Positions 53,521 through 62,220 of a stretch of DNA of 64,000 nt are shown here, in pieces. This DNA comes from Sphingopyxis sp. BE259 (GTDB taxonomy: Bacteria > Pseudomonadota > Alphaproteobacteria > Sphingomonadales > Sphingomonadaceae). The notes below the pieces were generated by a model. The model searched no databases and was not told the origin of the DNA. It worked only from the letters and a program-made list of their open reading frames with translations. Each line of letters begins with the position of its first letter. Position 1 is the stretch's first letter. A program made the position numbers and the translations under genes. Location: positions 1,352,001 to 1,416,000 of the forward strand of contig NZ_JAVDWM010000001.1 in NCBI RefSeq assembly GCF_031457495.1, written 5' to 3'.

Positions 53521-53602
53521 AGTTACGGCGCAATTCGCTCGATCAAACCCAACCGAAATACAGGATTAGCATGGCGCCCGGACCTGCGCTAAGGGGCGAG
53601 TC

Positions 53603-54613
53603 GTGACTGCGACCCGTTTTTTCTCCGACAATGCCGCCACGGTTCATCCGGCGGTGATGGACGCCTTGGCGGCGGCCAATCATGTCGATACCGCCTATGA
53701 CGGCGACGCGCTTAGCCAATCGCTCGACAAGACCTTTTCGGACCTGTTCGAAACCGAATGCGAGGTTGTGTGGATCCCCACCGGCACCGCGGCGAACAGC
53801 ATCATTCTCGCCCATTTCGTGCGGCCGTGGCAGGGTATCCTCTGTTATGAAGAGGCGCATATCGAGGTCGACGAATGCGGCGCCCCGACCTTCTATTCGG
53901 GTGGCGCCACGCTGATGACGCTGCCTGGACGCGGCGCCAAGATCGATGCCGAAGCGTTGAAAGAGCGGATTCGCAGCATCCGTAACGACGTGCATCAGGT
54001 TCAACCGGCAGCGATCAGCATCACCAACGCAACCGAATACGGCCTCGCCTGGCGGGCGCAGGAAATCGGCGAGATCAGCGAGATCGCCCGCGGCAAGGGC
54101 ATGAAGCTGCACATGGATGGTGCCCGCTTTGCCAATGCCGTCGCCTATCTGGACTGCGCCCCCGCCGACGTTACCTGGCGCGCCGGGGTCGATGCGCTGT
54201 CGTTCGGTTTTACCAAAAATGGCGCGATGATGGCCGAGGCGATCGTCTTTTTCGGCGGCAGTGGCGGGCCGGGGGTTCGCGAGCTGAAAAAACGCGGCGG
54301 TCACCTGCTCAGCAAGGGCCGCTTTGTTGCGGCGCAGATTCGCGCGATGCTGACCGACGACCTGTGGCTCAAAAACGCGCGCGCGGCGAATGCGGGCGCG
54401 GCGAGGCTGGCGATGGCATGCGGCGACCGGCTGATGCACCCGGTCGAGGCGAACGAACTGTTCGTGCGGCTGACCGCGGCCGAAGCCGCGAAACTGCGCG
54501 GCGCCGGGTTCGATTTCTACGACTGGGGCGACGGCGCGGCGCGCCTGGTCGTCAGCTGGGATCAGGATGCAAAGGCGGTTGCGCCGCTGGCGGCCGCGAT
54601 CGCGGCACTATGA
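53603..54613 (+). CDS. ltaE: Low-specificity L-threonine aldolase
   Basis: A 336-residue PLP-dependent aldolase that cleaves threonine or allo-threonine to glycine and acetaldehyde. The N-terminal FFSDNAATVHPAVMDALAAA, the cofactor-contacting PTGTAANSIILAHF, the HMDGARFANAVAYL segment with the PLP-binding Asp, and the Schiff-base lysine in DALSFGFTKNGAMMAEAIVF (about residue 205) are all conserved. Reading continues to an ATGA overlap with the downstream transporter gene, so the two are probably translated together and may serve amino acid turnover and export. Confidence 0.94.
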   Translation: MTATRFFSDNAATVHPAVMDALAAANHVDTAYDGDALSQSLDKTFSDLFETECEVVWIPTGTAANSIILAHFVRPWQGILCYEEAHIEVDECGAPTFYSGGATLMTLPGRGAKIDAEALKERIRSIRNDVHQVQPAAISITNATEYGLAWRAQEIGEISEIARGKGMKLHMDGARFANAVAYLDCAPADVTWRAGVDALSFGFTKNGAMMAEAIVFFGGSGGPGVRELKKRGGHLLSKGRFVAAQIRAMLTDDLWLKNARAANAGAARLAMACGDRLMHPVEANELFVRLTAAEAAKLRGAGFDFYDWGDGAARLVVSWDQDAKAVAPLAAAIAAL

Positions 54614-55572
54614 CCGCGCAGCCCGGCCTGCTGACGCCGCGCGTCCTGTTCCCATTCCTTTTCATCACCCTGATCTGGGGATCGACGTGGATCGTCATCA
54701 CCGGACAATTGGGCGTCGTGCCGCCGAGCTGGTCGGTTGCTTATCGCTTTTTTGTCGGGGCGGCGGCAATGTTCGCTTATGCGCTGTGGCGGCGCGAGCA
54801 GTTGACGCTCTCGGGGGCGGGGTGGGCCTTTGCCGCGCTGCTCGGCCTGGCGCAGTTCGCGCTCAACTTCAACTTCGTCTATCGCGCCGAACAGCACATC
54901 ACTTCGGGACTGGTTGCGGTGCTGTTTGCGCTGTTGATCGTGCCTAACACCTTGCTCGGCCGGGTTTTTCTGAAAACCAAGGTCGAGGGCCGATTCCTGC
55001 TTGGCGCGGGGATCGCCATCGTCGGCGTCGGCATGATGATCCTCCACGAATATCGTGCCGCCAATGTCGGCGCGGGCGAGGTACTGATCGGCACTGTGCT
55101 GACATTGTGCGGCGTGATGAGCGCGTCGGCGTCGAATGTGATGCAGGGATCGAACGTCGCACGCGCGCAGTCGATGGTGGTGATGATCGCTTGGGCGATG
55201 CTGTTCGGCGCGTTGGGTGACGCGCTGTTCGCCTGGGCAACCACCGGCCCGCCGGTGATCGAAATGACCCCGGCCTATCTCGGCGGCGTCTTCTATCTTG
55301 GGGTCATCGCGAGCGCCGTCACCTTCCCGCTCTACTTCAATATCATTCGCGCCGTCGGGCCGGGGCAGGCGGCGTGGTCGAGCGTGCTGATCCCGATCAT
55401 CGCGATGGGCTTTTCGACGCTGTTCGAGGGCTATCGCTGGGCGCCCTTGTCGATCGCTGGCGGCACGGTGGCGCTGGTCGGGCTGGTCATTGCGGTGGCG
55501 AAACGCCCCGAACGGCCCTCGGTCAGCGGGAATACCGTGTCGGTGCCGGTTGTGGAGGCCAAGGACTCCTGA
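54610..55572 (+). CDS. DMT-superfamily (EamA) transporter
   Basis: A 320-residue membrane protein with ten helices formed by two EamA repeats. The first repeat starts FLFITLIWGSTWIVITGQLG and the second around SVLIPIIAMGFSTLFEGYRW. The LIWGST motif at the first helix and the LNFNFVYRAEQHITSGLVAV segment are typical of drug/metabolite transporters, several of which export amino acids or their analogues. It overlaps ltaE by 4 nt. The substrate is not determined; threonine or related amino acid export is an inference from the neighbour. Confidence 0.92.
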   Translation: MTAQPGLLTPRVLFPFLFITLIWGSTWIVITGQLGVVPPSWSVAYRFFVGAAAMFAYALWRREQLTLSGAGWAFAALLGLAQFALNFNFVYRAEQHITSGLVAVLFALLIVPNTLLGRVFLKTKVEGRFLLGAGIAIVGVGMMILHEYRAANVGAGEVLIGTVLTLCGVMSASASNVMQGSNVARAQSMVVMIAWAMLFGALGDALFAWATTGPPVIEMTPAYLGGVFYLGVIASAVTFPLYFNIIRAVGPGQAAWSSVLIPIIAMGFSTLFEGYRWAPLSIAGGTVALVGLVIAVAKRPERPSVSGNTVSVPVVEAKDS

Positions 55573-55605
55573 CTTCGCTCGGCACGAACGGCAGCGGGGT
55601 GGTCC

Positions 55606-56889
55606 TTATCCCGCGCTGATCCGCTCGATATCGGCGCCAACCGCCTGGAGCTTCTCTTCCAGCCGTTCATAACCGCGATCGAGGTGATAGACGCGGTTGA
55701 CCTCGGTCGTGCCTTCGGCCGCCAACCCGGCGATGATCAGGCTCATCGAAGCGCGCAGGTCGGTCGCCATCACCGGCGCGCCGACCAGATGATCGACCCC
55801 GCGCACCACCGCGCTGCGGCCGCGCACATCGATGTCGCAGCCCATGCGCGCCAGTTCAGGAACGTGCATATAGCGGTTCTCAAAGATGGTTTCGGTGAAC
55901 AGCGACGCGCCCTTGCCCAGCGTCGCCATCGCCATGAACTGCGCCTGCATGTCGGTTGCAAAGCCGGGGTAGGGCGCGGTCGACAGGGTGACGGGTTCGG
56001 CGCGGCCCGACATCGCAACCCGGATGCCGGTCTTGGTTTCCTCGACCGTCGCGCCGGCCTGGCGCAGCGCGGCGAGCGTCGCGTCCATCTCGTCGGCCTT
56101 GGCGCCTACCAGTTCGACGTCGCCCTCGGTGATCACCGCGGCACAGGCGTAGCTGCCCGCCTCGATGCGGTCGGCCATCACACGATATGTCGCCCCGTGC
56201 AGGCGATCGACACCTTCGATGGTCAGCGTTTCGGTGCCGATGCCGTCGATATGCGCGCCCATCGCGACCAGGCAGTTGCACAGGTCGACGATCTCGGGTT
56301 CGCGCGCCGCATTTTCGAGAACGCAGGTGCCCTTGGCAAGGACGGCAGCCATAAGTGCATTTTCGGTCGCACCGACCGATACCACCGGAAAGGTAAACTT
56401 GCCGCCCGCGAGCCGTCCGCCCGGTGCGACCGCCTTCACATAACCCGAAGTCAGCTCGATTTGAGCGCCAAAGGCTTCCAGTGCTTTGAGATGCAGGTCG
56501 ATCGGGCGGTTGCCGATCGCGCAGCCGCCGGGCAGCGACACCGTCGCCTCGCCCGCGCGGGCGAGCAGCGGCCCGAGCACCAGGATCGACGCGCGCATTT
56601 TGCGGACGATGTCATAGGGGGCGACGGTCGAGGTGAGGGTGGTCGTGCGCGCGGTCATCACGCGGCCAAAATCTTCGGGCCGCGATCCCTCGATCGTCGT
56701 CGAACAGCCCAGTTGGTTGAGCAGGTGGCCAAAGCCGTCGACGTCGGCGAGCCGCGGCAGGTTGCGCAGCGTCAGCGGCTCATCGGTGAGCAGCGCGCAG
56801 GGCAGCAGGGTGAGCGCCGCATTCTTGGCGCCGGAGATGGGGATACGGCCCTTGAGTCGCTGGCCGCCGCGAATGACGATTTGATCCAT
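55606..56889 (-). CDS. murA: UDP-N-acetylglucosamine 1-carboxyvinyltransferase
   Basis: A 427-residue enzyme that transfers enolpyruvate from PEP to UDP-GlcNAc, the first committed step of peptidoglycan synthesis. The catalytic cysteine loop is [20 protein letters not shown] (Cys about residue 122; the fosfomycin target). The N-terminal [20 protein letters not shown] and the [17 protein letters not shown] segment are standard. Length matches the family. It is convergent with the DMT transporter and is followed upstream by an AraC-type regulator gene on the same strand, 9 nt away, which reads into murA. Confidence 0.97.
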   Translation of the reverse strand: MDQIVIRGGQRLKGRIPISGAKNAALTLLPCALLTDEPLTLRNLPRLADVDGFGHLLNQLGCSTTIEGSRPEDFGRVMTARTTTLTSTVAPYDIVRKMRASILVLGPLLARAGEATVSLPGGCAIGNRPIDLHLKALEAFGAQIELTSGYVKAVAPGGRLAGGKFTFPVVSVGATENALMAAVLAKGTCVLENAAREPEIVDLCNCLVAMGAHIDGIGTETLTIEGVDRLHGATYRVMADRIEAGSYACAAVITEGDVELVGAKADEMDATLAALRQAGATVEETKTGIRVAMSGRAEPVTLSTAPYPGFATDMQAQFMAMATLGKGASLFTETIFENRYMHVPELARMGCDIDVRGRSAVVRGVDHLVGAPVMATDLRASMSLIIAGLAAEGTTEVNRVYHLDRGYERLEEKLQAVGADIERISAG

Positions 56890-56898
56890 CGGCTGTCT

Positions 56899-57933
56899 TT
56901 AGCGCACGGGCGCGGGCGCGCAAGCAGGGCGGCGCACCTTCGGCCCCGGGCTGCGTCCGGTCCAGCGCTTGTAGGCTCGCGAAAAGGCGGCGCGATCGGA
57001 GAAGCCAAGGAGATACGCCGCTTCGTTGATCGACACTTTGCCGCCGTCCAGATAGCGGACCGCCATCTTGTGACGCAGCTGGTCGAGCAGCCGGTCAAAG
57101 GTCAGCCCTTCGGCCTTTAGTTTGCGGTAAAGCGTCTGCCGACTGATTCCCATTTCACGCGCGATACCGTCGATGTGCGCGTCCCCCGTGTGAAGGCGCT
57201 GGAGCAACAGGTTTTCGATCCGTCCGCCCAGGGTCGTCGTCGCCGCCAGACGCGCCAGCACGGCATCGGCATGGTCGATCAGGATGCCGAACACATAGCT
57301 GGGTTGCAGCGCGACGGGGTGCGACAGCCAGTCGCCGTCGAGCCGCATCGCGTTGCGGCCGCTGGCAAAGCGGATCGGCGCCTGAAAGACGCGCGCATAC
57401 TCGGACGCATAGCCGGGCGCCGGATGGGTGAATTGAATTTCGCCGATCTTGAGCTGATCGGTAAACCGCCGCGGCCCGCAAACCATGCGGGCGAAACTCA
57501 CTTCGCTGAGTTCGGGAAAGTCGTTGGGGTTCTGGCGGTGATCGACCACCCAGACATGGCGGCCCTCCTGCACAATCTCGAACCGATCGGTTGCGCCCAG
57601 ATCAAGTTCGACGACGAGGCTGCCATAGCGGTTCATCTGGGCGAGCGCGTCGGCCATCGTCGGCGCCGCCCGAGTGATCAGGCCCACCACCGACAGCTCC
57701 GACAGGTCGACGGCTTCGCCATAATGGAGCGCCAGCGCGTCGTTGCCGGTCAAGCGCTGGGCGGCGCGGACCAGTGCGACATAATCGGCAAAGGCGACGC
57801 GGTTGTCCCGGTCAGCCAGATGATCTGCCGCGACCGGCAGACCGGCGGTCAGAATGGCGCGGTCGGCCCCACGTGACGCAGCGAAATCGAGAAACGCGGT
57901 GATCGCGCCCGCGGAAACGCTAGGGTCAGCCAC
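56899..57933 (-). CDS. AraC family transcriptional regulator
   Basis: A 344-residue regulator with an N-terminal effector domain of the arabinose-binding type (about 20-210; LTGNDALALHYGEAVDLSEL) and a C-terminal AraC/XylS double helix-turn-helix (about 240-335; REMGISRQTLYRKLKAEGLT and NEAAYLLGFSDRAAFSRAYK, then RWTGRSPG). The start is GTG at 57933 after an AGGG site. It is divergent from the DUF2306-like membrane protein gene (114 nt between starts) and lies 9 nt upstream of murA on the same strand. The divergent pair is the natural target of such a regulator; the inducer is unknown. Confidence 0.9.
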   Translation of the reverse strand: MADPSVSAGAITAFLDFAASRGADRAILTAGLPVAADHLADRDNRVAFADYVALVRAAQRLTGNDALALHYGEAVDLSELSVVGLITRAAPTMADALAQMNRYGSLVVELDLGATDRFEIVQEGRHVWVVDHRQNPNDFPELSEVSFARMVCGPRRFTDQLKIGEIQFTHPAPGYASEYARVFQAPIRFASGRNAMRLDGDWLSHPVALQPSYVFGILIDHADAVLARLAATTTLGGRIENLLLQRLHTGDAHIDGIAREMGISRQTLYRKLKAEGLTFDRLLDQLRHKMAVRYLDGGKVSINEAAYLLGFSDRAAFSRAYKRWTGRSPGPKVRRPACAPAPVR

Positions 57934-58047
57934 CGCCGTTACCCTGGAACATATTTTTGATACGAACGAACATATCGGACAGTGTATTGCCTCTCTAATA
58001 CTGCGCCGCGACGACCCCCGGTCAACCTATGGAAAAATGCTCGTTCA

Positions 58048-58737
58048 ATGTCGATATTGTTACCATTAGTTGCCGTCCACATTGCCAGTGGCACTTTTGG
58101 CCTGATTGCGGGCACTGTGGCAATGGCGCGCCGCAAAGGCGGGCCGCAACATGCGCGCTGGGGGAGCTGGTTTTTTATCGCGATGCTGGTGATGGCGGTC
58201 ACCGCAACCCCGCTCGCGCTGCTCGAACCCGATCGGCTGTCGGCGGTGGCCGCTGTGTTGACCGCCTACCTCGTCACGACATCGTGGATGGCGGTCAAGC
58301 GGCGCGGCAAGGCGGGGTGGCCCGAGTGGGCCGCGTTGGCGGCCGCCATCGGATGCGTCGTCGCAGAGATCCTGCTCGGCCTGAAAGCCATGAATGGTGT
58401 CGGCAGCGAATTGGACGGCCAGCCAGCGACCGCCTTTTTTGTCTTTGCTGGCCTGGCGGCATGGGCGGCGCTGCTCGATCTTCGCGTCCTGCTAGGCGCT
58501 CCACTCTCGGCGCAGCAACGGCTGGCGCGTCATTTGTGGCGGATGTGCACCGCGTACTTCCTCGCCGCGACGTCGCTGTTCCTGGGGCAGCAGGACGATG
58601 TCTTTCCCTTTATGGCCGGATCGCCGTTGCTGTTCATCCCGTCACTCGCGACGCTGATTTTCATCGCCTGGTGGCTGGTCAAGGTCCGGCGCAAGCCCAA
58701 GCCTCGCCGTGCCATCCCGGCGACCCAGACGCCCTGA
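58048..58737 (+). CDS. Multi-pass membrane protein (DUF2306-like)
   Basis: A 229-residue integral membrane protein with six or seven helices. The opening VHIASGTFGLIAGTVAMARR then KGGPQHARWGSWFFIA has the histidine spacing of the DUF2306 group, a poorly understood set of bacterial membrane proteins. Later histidine HLWRMCTAYFLAATSLFLGQ could be another cofactor ligand. The tail is very basic (KVRRKPKPRR). The ATG at 58048 is preferred to one at 57982, which would add a basic segment without a ribosome-binding site. It is probably co-transcribed with the next gene and controlled by the divergent AraC regulator. Confidence 0.75.
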   Translation: MSILLPLVAVHIASGTFGLIAGTVAMARRKGGPQHARWGSWFFIAMLVMAVTATPLALLEPDRLSAVAAVLTAYLVTTSWMAVKRRGKAGWPEWAALAAAIGCVVAEILLGLKAMNGVGSELDGQPATAFFVFAGLAAWAALLDLRVLLGAPLSAQQRLARHLWRMCTAYFLAATSLFLGQQDDVFPFMAGSPLLFIPSLATLIFIAWWLVKVRRKPKPRRAIPATQTP

Positions 58738-58766
58738 TTCCCCGAAAAAAGAAAGACAGGAACCCC

Positions 58767-59240
58767 ATGCTGAGCAAGATTTTCCCGGCGCATTACGACG
58801 ATGTCTATCGCGGACATAAATTCGCGCTGGTGCTGTTGGTCTTCATCACGATCTTCAACACGATCATGTGGTACCAATCGGTGTTCAACACCTATTACGC
58901 AGCGGCCGAGGCCGACAATATTCCGCTGGCCAGCTATCCCGCCGATGCCGCGCTGCAAATCATTTCGATCTTTGCCAAGCTCGGCAATGTTCATTTTATC
59001 TTTATCGTGCTGAGCGTGCTTGCGCTGATACGCTACCGCTCGATGATCTCGCTCGTCTTTCTGTTGCAGATATGGGAATATGTGACGCGCCTGGCGATCA
59101 ACAATCATCTGCACGATACGCCGTGGGTCAGCCTGCCGGGTGACCTGGCGCAGGCGATCGTCCAATCGCTGTTCTATGCCATGCTGCTCGGCTTTGCGCT
59201 GTCTCTCTGGCATCGCGACCGGTCGGCCAGCCCAAGCTGA
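58767..59240 (+). CDS. Four-helix membrane protein of unknown function
   Basis: A 157-residue membrane protein with about four helices (FALVLLVFITIFNTIMWYQS; NVHFIFIVLSVLALIRY; MISLVFLLQIWEYVTRLAI; IVQSLFYAMLLGFALSLWH). I do not recognise its family. The ATG at 58767 is preceded by AGGAACCCC, and the frame upstream is off-gene. It follows the DUF2306-like gene by 29 nt, so the two form a likely operon under the divergent AraC-type regulator. Confidence 0.72.
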   Translation: MLSKIFPAHYDDVYRGHKFALVLLVFITIFNTIMWYQSVFNTYYAAAEADNIPLASYPADAALQIISIFAKLGNVHFIFIVLSVLALIRYRSMISLVFLLQIWEYVTRLAINNHLHDTPWVSLPGDLAQAIVQSLFYAMLLGFALSLWHRDRSASPS

Positions 59241-59378
59241 GCCGGGGCATTCGGGCCGGTGTTGGCGGACTTAGGCTTCGCCGTGGCTTTCCGGTCCGAA
59301 TTGTGAAACTATCCGCTGCCATATCCGGATCGAGCGAGGGCGGCTTGCGCCGGCGGACTTTTCACAGGGGAGAAGGTC

Positions 59379-60374
59379 ATGCGGAACCATGTCGTCACCA
59401 TCGTTACATCTGCGGCGTTGATCGCCAGCCAGCTGGTTGTTCCGGCGTTGCCGCAATCGACCTATCCCTATCCGCCGCCGGGTGGTCCGCAAATTCAGCC
59501 GCCGCGGCCAGGCTATGAAGGCTATGTCGGGACGATCCGCTGCGAATCGCGGGGCAATACGACAGAGCGGTGCAGCGTGCGAACCGACAATCGCGTCGAT
59601 CTCGTTCGGGTCATCGGTGGGCGCTGCTCGAAAGGGCGCGATTGGGGATTCACCGCGAACCAGATTTGGGTGTCGGGCGGCTGCCGCGCCGAATTCGCTT
59701 ATGGCTACGCAAATAACGGCGGCTATCCGACCCCCTTGCCGCAGCCGGTCGATGACTATGCCGGAACGCTGACCTGCGAATCGCGAAACAAGACCTATCA
59801 GCAGTGCAACGTCCCCACGAACAATCGCGTCGATCTTGTCCGCAAGCTGGGCGGCAAATGCAATGCCGGGCGCCAATGGGGCTATACCGGTGATTATATC
59901 TGGGTCGACAAGGGCTGCCGCGCCGAATTCGCCTATGGCTATCGCAATGTGCAGCCGACGCGGCCCGACAAGGACAAGGGGCCGAGCACCGGGCTGATCA
60001 TCGGCGGCGTCGTGGTTGCGGGCGGGCTGCTCGCATTGCTGCTCAGCAAGAAGAAGAAATCGGCCGACGGTGCGAGCGACGACAGCGCGGCGACGCACCC
60101 GCCGCGCGGACCGGCGACGTTGAGCGCGAACCTCAGCGGCTTGCCAAGCGCAGCGCGGCCGTCGGTGCAGAACTGCATGACCGATGCGGCGCGGCAGATC
60201 GGGGTCACGGGCGGGACGAGGCTGTCCTATGACAAGCTGGTTTCGCTGGAACAGGGCAATGGCGGCTGGCGCATCCGCGCCGCAATGACCGCAACCTATC
60301 CCGATGGCGCCAAGGCGATCGAAATGTATTGCCGCGCGACGCCGAGCGACATCATCCAGCTCGATTTTTCGTAG
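59379..60374 (+). CDS. Secreted protein with two DUF3011 repeats and a central membrane helix
   Basis: A 331-residue envelope protein. A signal peptide (HVVTIVTSAALIASQLVVPA) is followed by a Pro/Tyr-rich linker and two DUF3011 repeats: GTIRCESRGNTTERCSVRTD with WVSGGCRAEFAYGY, and GTLTCESRNKTYQQCNVPTN with WVDKGCRAEFAYGY. Each repeat holds four cysteines, likely disulfide-bonded. A helix (GLIIGGVVVAGGLLALLLSK) with a Lys-rich end lies at about residues 205-227. The C-terminal domain has one cysteine pair (QNCMTD, MYCRATP). DUF3011 is of unknown function and often occurs in periplasmic proteins. Confidence 0.85.
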   Translation: MRNHVVTIVTSAALIASQLVVPALPQSTYPYPPPGGPQIQPPRPGYEGYVGTIRCESRGNTTERCSVRTDNRVDLVRVIGGRCSKGRDWGFTANQIWVSGGCRAEFAYGYANNGGYPTPLPQPVDDYAGTLTCESRNKTYQQCNVPTNNRVDLVRKLGGKCNAGRQWGYTGDYIWVDKGCRAEFAYGYRNVQPTRPDKDKGPSTGLIIGGVVVAGGLLALLLSKKKKSADGASDDSAATHPPRGPATLSANLSGLPSAARPSVQNCMTDAARQIGVTGGTRLSYDKLVSLEQGNGGWRIRAAMTATYPDGAKAIEMYCRATPSDIIQLDFS

Positions 60375-60390
60375 CGCGGGTTTTCATCAC

Positions 60391-60476
60391 CGTCATTGCG
60401 AGGACCCGAAGGCGACGCGGCAATCCAGAGCGGTTCTAGGCCGCACCTGGATTGCTTCGCTTCGCTCGCAATGACG
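60391..60476. repeat. Intergenic inverted repeat, family C (copy 1)
   Basis: The ends are CGTCATTGCGAGGACCCGAA (60391) and GCTTCGCTTCGCTCGCAATG, then ACG, ending at 60476. Inverted GTCATTGCGAG / CTCGCAATGAC arms enclose CAATCCAG / CTGGATTG. The same architecture occurs at 62126-62201. It separates the DUF3011 gene from the convergent isomerase gene. Confidence 0.85.
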
Positions 60477-60484
60477 AACCCATT

Positions 60485-61087
60485 CTATCCGAGCAACGCC
60501 TCTTCGACCTGGCCAAGCCGGTCCTTGCCGAAAAACATGGCATCGCCAACAAAGAAGGTCGGGATGCCAAATACCCCGCGCGCGACCGCCGATTCGGTGT
60601 TGGCGACCAGCCTGGCCTTGATCTCTGGCTCCTGCGTCCGCGCGAGCAGCGCGGGGCCGTCGAAGCCGTTCGCCGACAGGAAGGACGCGATGACTTCGGG
60701 GTCGTCCATCTTCAGCCCGTCTTCCCACATCGCGCGGTTCACCGCGTCGATATAATCGTCGAGCACGCCTTCGTCGTCGGCCACGATCGCGCCGCGCATG
60801 ATCGTAAGCGTGTTGACCGGGAAATGCGGATTGAGGCGGAATTTGGCGAGACCGTGCTTCTCGATGAAGCGCCGCATTTCCAAGTTTTCATAGGCCAGCT
60901 TGGCGGGCGCATCGGCATATTGGATCATCGGCGCCTTGTTGCCGGTTGCCTTGAAAATGCCGCCGAGCAAGCACGGGGTGACGAGCAGGTCGGCGCCGGT
61001 GCGGTCGAGCAGTTCGGGCAGCGCTTTCATGCAAAGATAGGCGTTCGGGCTGCCGAAATCGAAGATCAGTTCAAGGGTTTTGGTCAT
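60485..61087 (-). CDS. DsbA-fold isomerase (2-hydroxychromene-2-carboxylate isomerase type)
   Basis: A 200-residue thioredoxin-fold protein of the HCCA-isomerase/kappa-GST group. The active-site segment LIFDFGSPNAYLCMKALPEL has the family SPxxYL with the glutathione-binding serine, and the C-terminal GIPTFFVGDAMFFGKDRLGQ is standard for the fold. Relatives isomerise naphthalene-catabolic intermediates using glutathione, or act as glutathione transferases. There are no aromatic degradation genes nearby, so the natural substrate is unknown. A strong ribosome-binding site (AAGGAACG) precedes the ATG at 61087. The neighbouring SDR is on the same strand. Confidence 0.87.
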   Translation of the reverse strand: MTKTLELIFDFGSPNAYLCMKALPELLDRTGADLLVTPCLLGGIFKATGNKAPMIQYADAPAKLAYENLEMRRFIEKHGLAKFRLNPHFPVNTLTIMRGAIVADDEGVLDDYIDAVNRAMWEDGLKMDDPEVIASFLSANGFDGPALLARTQEPEIKARLVANTESAVARGVFGIPTFFVGDAMFFGKDRLGQVEEALLG

Positions 61088-61102
61088 GGTTTCGTTCCTT
61101 TC

Positions 61103-61277
61103 CCTTCTCCCCTTGCGGGAGAAGGATAGGGAGCCTTATCGCGAAGCGATTAGGCGGACTTGGATGAGGGGTGGCGAGCGGAGCTCGCGAGGTCCGGTGG
61201 ACCGCAACCCCTCACCCAGCTGCGACTAGCCAGCAAGCTGGCGAGTCTTCGCATCCCTCTCCCGCAAGGGGAGAGGG
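61103..61277. repeat. Intergenic inverted repeat, family D
   Basis: The left hairpin (CCTTCTCCC / GGGAGAAGG, loop CTTGC, 61103-61125) and right hairpin (CCCTCTCCC / GGGAGAGGG, 61255-61277) are opposite-facing versions of one element. They enclose 130 nt with further inverted words (CCGGTGG and CCAGCAAGCTGG). It fills most of the 200-nt space between the isomerase and SDR genes. Confidence 0.7.
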
Positions 61278-61289
61278 AATTGGGCCGCA

Positions 61290-62021
61290 TCACCATTTTT
61301 CTCCCCAAGGGCGAAGGTCGAGTTCGTGCGTCCAGGCACTTTTCGGTTGCCGGTGCAGCATCACATAATTGGCGGCGATCGCGGCCGGATTGAGAATGAG
61401 ATCCTGCGCCTTGGCATTGTCGAAATCCGGGTGGCGGCCCTTGATAAATTCGGTGTCGATCGCGCCGTCGATGACGGTGTGCGCGACGTGAATACCCTGC
61501 GGACCCAGTTCGCGCGCCATCGACTGAGCGAGCATCCGCAAACTTGCCTTGGCGCCGGAGAAGGCGGAAAAGCCAGATCCGCCGCGCAAGGATGCGGTAG
61601 CACCGGTGAAGATGATCGTGCCGCGACCGCGTGGGGTCATGCGCTTTGCTGCCTCGCGCCCCATCAGGAAGCCGCCGAGGCAGGCCATTTCCCAGACCTT
61701 GGTGTAAACGCGCACCGTCGTTTCGGCGATCGGGAAATTGACGTTGGCGCCGATGTTGAACACCGCGACCTCGACCGGGCCAACGTCGGCCTCGACCTGG
61801 TCGAACAGCTGGGTCATGTCGTCCTCGCTGCGCGCATCGCCGGGGAAAGCGCGCGCCTGATACCCGTCGTCACGGATCGATTGGGCCAGCGTTTCGAGCT
61901 GGTCGGCATTGCGGGTCCGGCGATTGACGCAGGCGGTGAACCCTTCGGCGGCGAAGGCGCGGGCGATGGCGCCGCCGGTGGCGTCGCCGGCGCCGATGAT
62001 CACGGCAGCGGGATTGGGCAT
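61290..62021 (-). CDS. Short-chain dehydrogenase with Phe in place of the catalytic Tyr
   Basis: A 243-residue SDR. The cofactor loop is VIIGAGDATGGAIARAFAAE (G-x-x-x-G-x-G variant) and the family NAG motif is replaced by VFNIGANVNFP. Where classical SDRs have YxxxK, this one has GFSAFSGAKASLRMLAQSMA, so Phe stands in the Tyr position while Lys is kept. The remainder (RELGPQGIHVAHTVIDGAID) matches a subgroup in which this Phe appears to be common. The protein may therefore bind nucleotide without classical oxidoreductase chemistry. It starts 29 nt from the operator-like palindrome shared with the divergent HxlR regulator. Confidence 0.87.
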   Translation of the reverse strand: MPNPAAVIIGAGDATGGAIARAFAAEGFTACVNRRTRNADQLETLAQSIRDDGYQARAFPGDARSEDDMTQLFDQVEADVGPVEVAVFNIGANVNFPIAETTVRVYTKVWEMACLGGFLMGREAAKRMTPRGRGTIIFTGATASLRGGSGFSAFSGAKASLRMLAQSMARELGPQGIHVAHTVIDGAIDTEFIKGRHPDFDNAKAQDLILNPAAIAANYVMLHRQPKSAWTHELDLRPWGEKW

Positions 62022-62044
62022 ATGCGACTCTCCTCTTGCGCCTG

Positions 62045-62070
62045 ATAGTAACTATGATAATCATAGTAAC
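62045..62070. promoter_or_regulatory. Candidate HxlR-type operator
   Basis: ACTATGATAATCATAGT (62051-62067) is a palindrome with two 8-bp arms around one base. Within the same window ATAGTAAC occurs twice, at 62045 and 62063, 18 bp apart. The AT-rich patch stands out from its GC-rich surroundings. It lies 24-49 nt upstream of the SDR start and between it and the HxlR gene. HxlR regulators bind ACTA/TAGT palindromes near divergent targets, so repression of the SDR gene is a reasonable inference. Confidence 0.6.
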
Positions 62071-62125
62071 AAGAGAAATTTCATGGTATGAGAAACATGT
62101 GTGATGGCCTTGCCAGATATGATTT

Positions 62126-62201
62126 CGTCATTGCGAGCGAAGCGAAGCAATCCAGGGCGGCTTGTCACACTCTGGATTGCTTCGCTTCGCTCGCAATGAC
62201 G
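62126..62201. repeat. Intergenic inverted repeat, family C (copy 2)
   Basis: CGTCATTGCGAGCGAAGCGA at the left and TTCGCTTCGCTCGCAATGAC at the right form perfect long arms enclosing CAATCCAG / TGGATTG. Same family as 60391-60476. It lies between the SDR operator and the HxlR gene, ending 19 nt before its start. Confidence 0.88.
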
Positions 62202-62220
62202 GGACGTTAAAGGAATTCCG

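Noticed and set aside
55684..57120. A 478-codon plus-strand frame over murA and the AraC regulator
   Set aside because: Antisense to both genes; no motif or start signal.
16569..62201. CRISPR array
   Set aside because: The palindromic repeats are paired and dispersed, with no regular short-spaced direct repeats and no cas genes.
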